From positions 1 through 8,640 of the forward strand of contig CANGVU010000029.1 in assembly GCA_947457325.1 (NCBI GenBank): 8,640 nucleotides of DNA, given 5' to 3'. The stretch's first letter is position 1. Each line of letters begins with the position of its first letter. This DNA comes from Flavobacteriales bacterium (lineage in GTDB: Bacteria > Bacteroidota > Bacteroidia > Flavobacteriales_D > Sanyastnellaceae). The notes beneath the pieces are model-generated. The model had not been told where the DNA came from and searched no databases. It was given only the letters and a program-made list of their open reading frames with translations. Shown piece after piece: positions 7,146-8,640 of this stretch. A program made the position numbers and the translations under genes.

Positions 7146-7603
7146 GGCAATACCACTAGATTGTACACTTTTTCATCCGACTCATTTCCCGATTGGTCAA
7201 TGGCCATAATCTCCAAATGCCACACCCCTGTTATGGTGTCAGGAATGGCGATGGTAGATGTTGGAGAAGATGCAGTGCCGGACAAATCAAAAACCCTAGA
7301 GTAAGACCACAAACCCATATTCTCTAACCCCTCATATCCAGGTAAATCAACATGACCATGACCATCGTCAGCAGAATGCACACTAATTTTGAGCTGACTC
7401 AAATCTTCGTTATCTGTCAATCCCACTTGAACAACAAAACTGTTCCCTGCTGTTAACTCATGTGTTTCTTGCTGCACATTATTTACCATCACGCTATTAA
7501 TCACAGGACGCTCAACATCCTTAACCTCTTCCGGTTTACAAGAGAAAATGGTCAACACCAACATTCCCATTAAAACCCATTGCATTTTTCTACTAGTTTT
7601 CAT
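7142..7603 (-). CDS. DUF4625-like lipoprotein with a histidine cluster
   Basis: A 153 aa predicted lipoprotein. The N-terminus has basic residues (K2, R5, K6), a hydrophobic core and the lipobox IFSC, with lipidated C22. The following KPEEVKDVE is acidic-rich, resembling Bacteroidota lipoprotein export signals that send lipoproteins to the cell surface, though not a perfect match. The rest (about 32-150) is one beta-sandwich-like domain that fits my memory of DUF4625: RPVINSVMVN, a G-x(7)-VGLTDNEDLSQLKISVH strand pair, DDGHGHVD (79-86), and GVWHLEIMAIDQSGNES (126-142). H76, H82, H84 and H129 with nearby Asp could bind a metal (inference). The gene is 37 bp downstream of the second receptor and probably co-transcribed with it. 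Its TAA interlocks with the TAG of the opposing receptor (7142-7145). The leader is AT-rich without a Shine-Dalgarno. Confidence 0.82.
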   Translation of the reverse strand: MKTSRKMQWVLMGMLVLTIFSCKPEEVKDVERPVINSVMVNNVQQETHELTAGNSFVVQVGLTDNEDLSQLKISVHSADDGHGHVDLPGYEGLENMGLWSYSRVFDLSGTASSPTSTIAIPDTITGVWHLEIMAIDQSGNESDEKVYNLVVLP

Positions 7604-7640
7604 TTTATTTATTTTTAATTGATTTAACTTGATTTTTGAT

Positions 7641-8640
7641 TTAAAAATTCAAAGCCAACGTACCCTGAATCCACCGTCCTTGTTCTGCCAAATTCATGGG
7701 TCGGTATAGGCTTAAGTGATTGTAGTAAACAGCATTGTTTACATTGTTACATTGCAGGACAAACACTACGGATTGTTGATTAAACCATTTGTATTCGTAC
7801 TGCAAATTGGTATTTATTACAAAATAACGAGGGGTTGTTTTCTCGTTTCGGCTCACCCTGTTCTGATCCATCGCGTAGCGCAGATGAATCAAAAAAGATA
7901 AAGACTGACGATCATTTAATTGCCAAAACCAACGTTGATTGCTTTTCAATGTCAATGGAGGAATAAAGGGCAAGCCCAATCCAGAGCGCATCTCTTGCGT
8001 GTACATTCCTTCTATTGCGAAATCAGAATTCCACCAGTGCAATGGATGCCAATCTAAAAAACACTCGCCTCCTGACCAAAAAACAGGACGTTGAACATAT
8101 TCATAAACCTGGCCCCCATCAGGCAAATCGGAGAAGAATGCTTGTGGAGCCAAATAAATAAACCGATCATAATAGGCCACAAATCCTGTTATTTGAGCGT
8201 GTCCCTTTTTCCACTCCTTCATTAGATTCAGGTCCCATTGATATCCTGACTCCCATTGCAAATTTGAATTCCCTTTCTCGTGCCGATGAGAACCATGGTG
8301 AATGCCATTGATGGCCATTTCATTGATTTGTGGAATACGGTAAACTTTGCCCAAAACAGCATGCAAGCTCCACTCTTTGCTCCCATTCCAAGTCAAGCCG
8401 TACTGAGCCGCCCAACCCAGCCCTTGCCGCACAAATGGGACGGATCGAGTCAAGACACTATCCGTTGGCTCATTGACCTGATACCAGGGCTGCTCATACC
8501 TCTTGGCCACCAACCTCCCCTGTTCAACTCGCACCCCCACAAATTGCTGAAATCTGGTAGAAGGATCATCTAACAAGGTGGCAAATGCGCTTTGCTGACT
8601 TTGAACAAAAGCGGGAATTAAAAATTCATTTCCACCAACC
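7641..8640 (-). CDS. TonB-dependent receptor, C-terminal beta-barrel part (5' end outside the window)
   Basis: The reading frame is open to the right edge (minus strand), so only the last 332 codons are seen; signal peptide, plug and true start lie beyond 8640. The TTG at 8576 is an internal Leu codon, because the frame continues upstream through receptor-like sequence (FLIPAFVQSQQSAF). The visible part has amphipathic barrel strands, the late-barrel motif RIPQINEMAINGIHHGSHRH followed by EKGNSNLQWESGY, a YLAPQAF strand and turn, YEYVQRPVFWSGGE, and a C-terminus ending LNF with the terminal Phe of outer-membrane barrels. The G-x-HHG-x(n)-E-x-GN-x-NL region resembles ZnuD-like metal receptors as I remember them, with extra His (HHGSHRH, encoded at about 8280-8300). 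The substrate is unknown; metal uptake is inference. It forms a unit with the downstream lipoprotein gene (37-bp gap) and is unrelated in sequence to the receptor at 4575-7145. Confidence 0.88.
   Translation of the reverse strand, partial: VGGNEFLIPAFVQSQQSAFATLLDDPSTRFQQFVGVRVEQGRLVAKRYEQPWYQVNEPTDSVLTRSVPFVRQGLGWAAQYGLTWNGSKEWSLHAVLGKVYRIPQINEMAINGIHHGSHRHEKGNSNLQWESGYQWDLNLMKEWKKGHAQITGFVAYYDRFIYLAPQAFFSDLPDGGQVYEYVQRPVFWSGGECFLDWHPLHWWNSDFAIEGMYTQEMRSGLGLPFIPPLTLKSNQRWFWQLNDRQSLSFLIHLRYAMDQNRVSRNEKTTPRYFVINTNLQYEYKWFNQQSVVFVLQCNNVNNAVYYNHLSLYRPMNLAEQGRWIQGTLALNF

Noticed and set aside
7641..8576. Treating the minus-strand receptor as a complete 311 aa gene starting at 8576
   Set aside because: The codon there is TTG, and the frame stays open with receptor-like sequence to the window edge, so the gene is truncated by the window.
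8581..8595. Perfect inverted repeat GCAAA-TGCGC-TTTGC
   Set aside because: It is inside the receptor coding sequence with a 5-bp stem and no associated T-tract; probably chance.

Overview
The window looks like chromosomal DNA of a Bacteroidota bacterium, probably from or near the Flavobacteriales; I cannot name a genus. The evidence is a type IX secretion (type B) sorting domain at the left edge, two TonB-dependent receptors (one with an N-terminal carboxypeptidase-regulatory-like domain), a lipoprotein with an acidic stretch after its lipid cysteine, two TAnnTTTG (Bacteroidota -7 type) boxes, and no clear Shine-Dalgarno sequences. I see no rRNA, tRNA, CRISPR array, insertion sequence or phage gene.

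Layout. Positions 1-164 (+) are the 3' end of a gene for a T9SS-exported surface or secreted protein. Then come two housekeeping genes on the + strand, 14 bp apart: ffh (SRP GTPase, 207-1544) and purC (SAICAR synthetase, 1559-2485). A minus-strand pair faces them: a class I purine nucleoside phosphorylase (3824-3015), which overlaps by ATGA the gene for a membrane-anchored SRPBCC-like protein (3018-2452). The 3' end of that second gene overlaps the 3' end of purC by 34 bp. A 77-bp divergent spacer leads to a + strand pair of envelope genes: a small secreted carboxypeptidase-regulatory-like protein (3902-4519) and a large TonB-dependent receptor (4575-7145). The right end is another minus-strand pair: the 3' part of a second, different TonB-dependent receptor (8640-7641), followed by a DUF4625-like lipoprotein (7603-7142). 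The lipoprotein's stop codon interlocks with the stop of the first receptor.

How the genes relate. ffh and purC serve membrane-protein targeting and de novo purine synthesis. The phosphorylase serves purine salvage, and its pocket, read by eye, mixes PNP-type and MTAP-type specificity residues. The right half is outer-membrane uptake machinery. The second receptor and its lipoprotein both carry histidine clusters, which suggests metal (perhaps zinc) acquisition, but this is inference. The packing is very tight: both convergent junctions overlap, and the most terminator-like structure in the window is a minus-strand hairpin with a U-tract lying inside the coding sequence of the opposing receptor.

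No wholly new system is evident. The items most worth checking are the histidine-bearing receptor/lipoprotein pair, the hybrid active site of the nucleoside phosphorylase, and the terminator embedded in the opposing gene.
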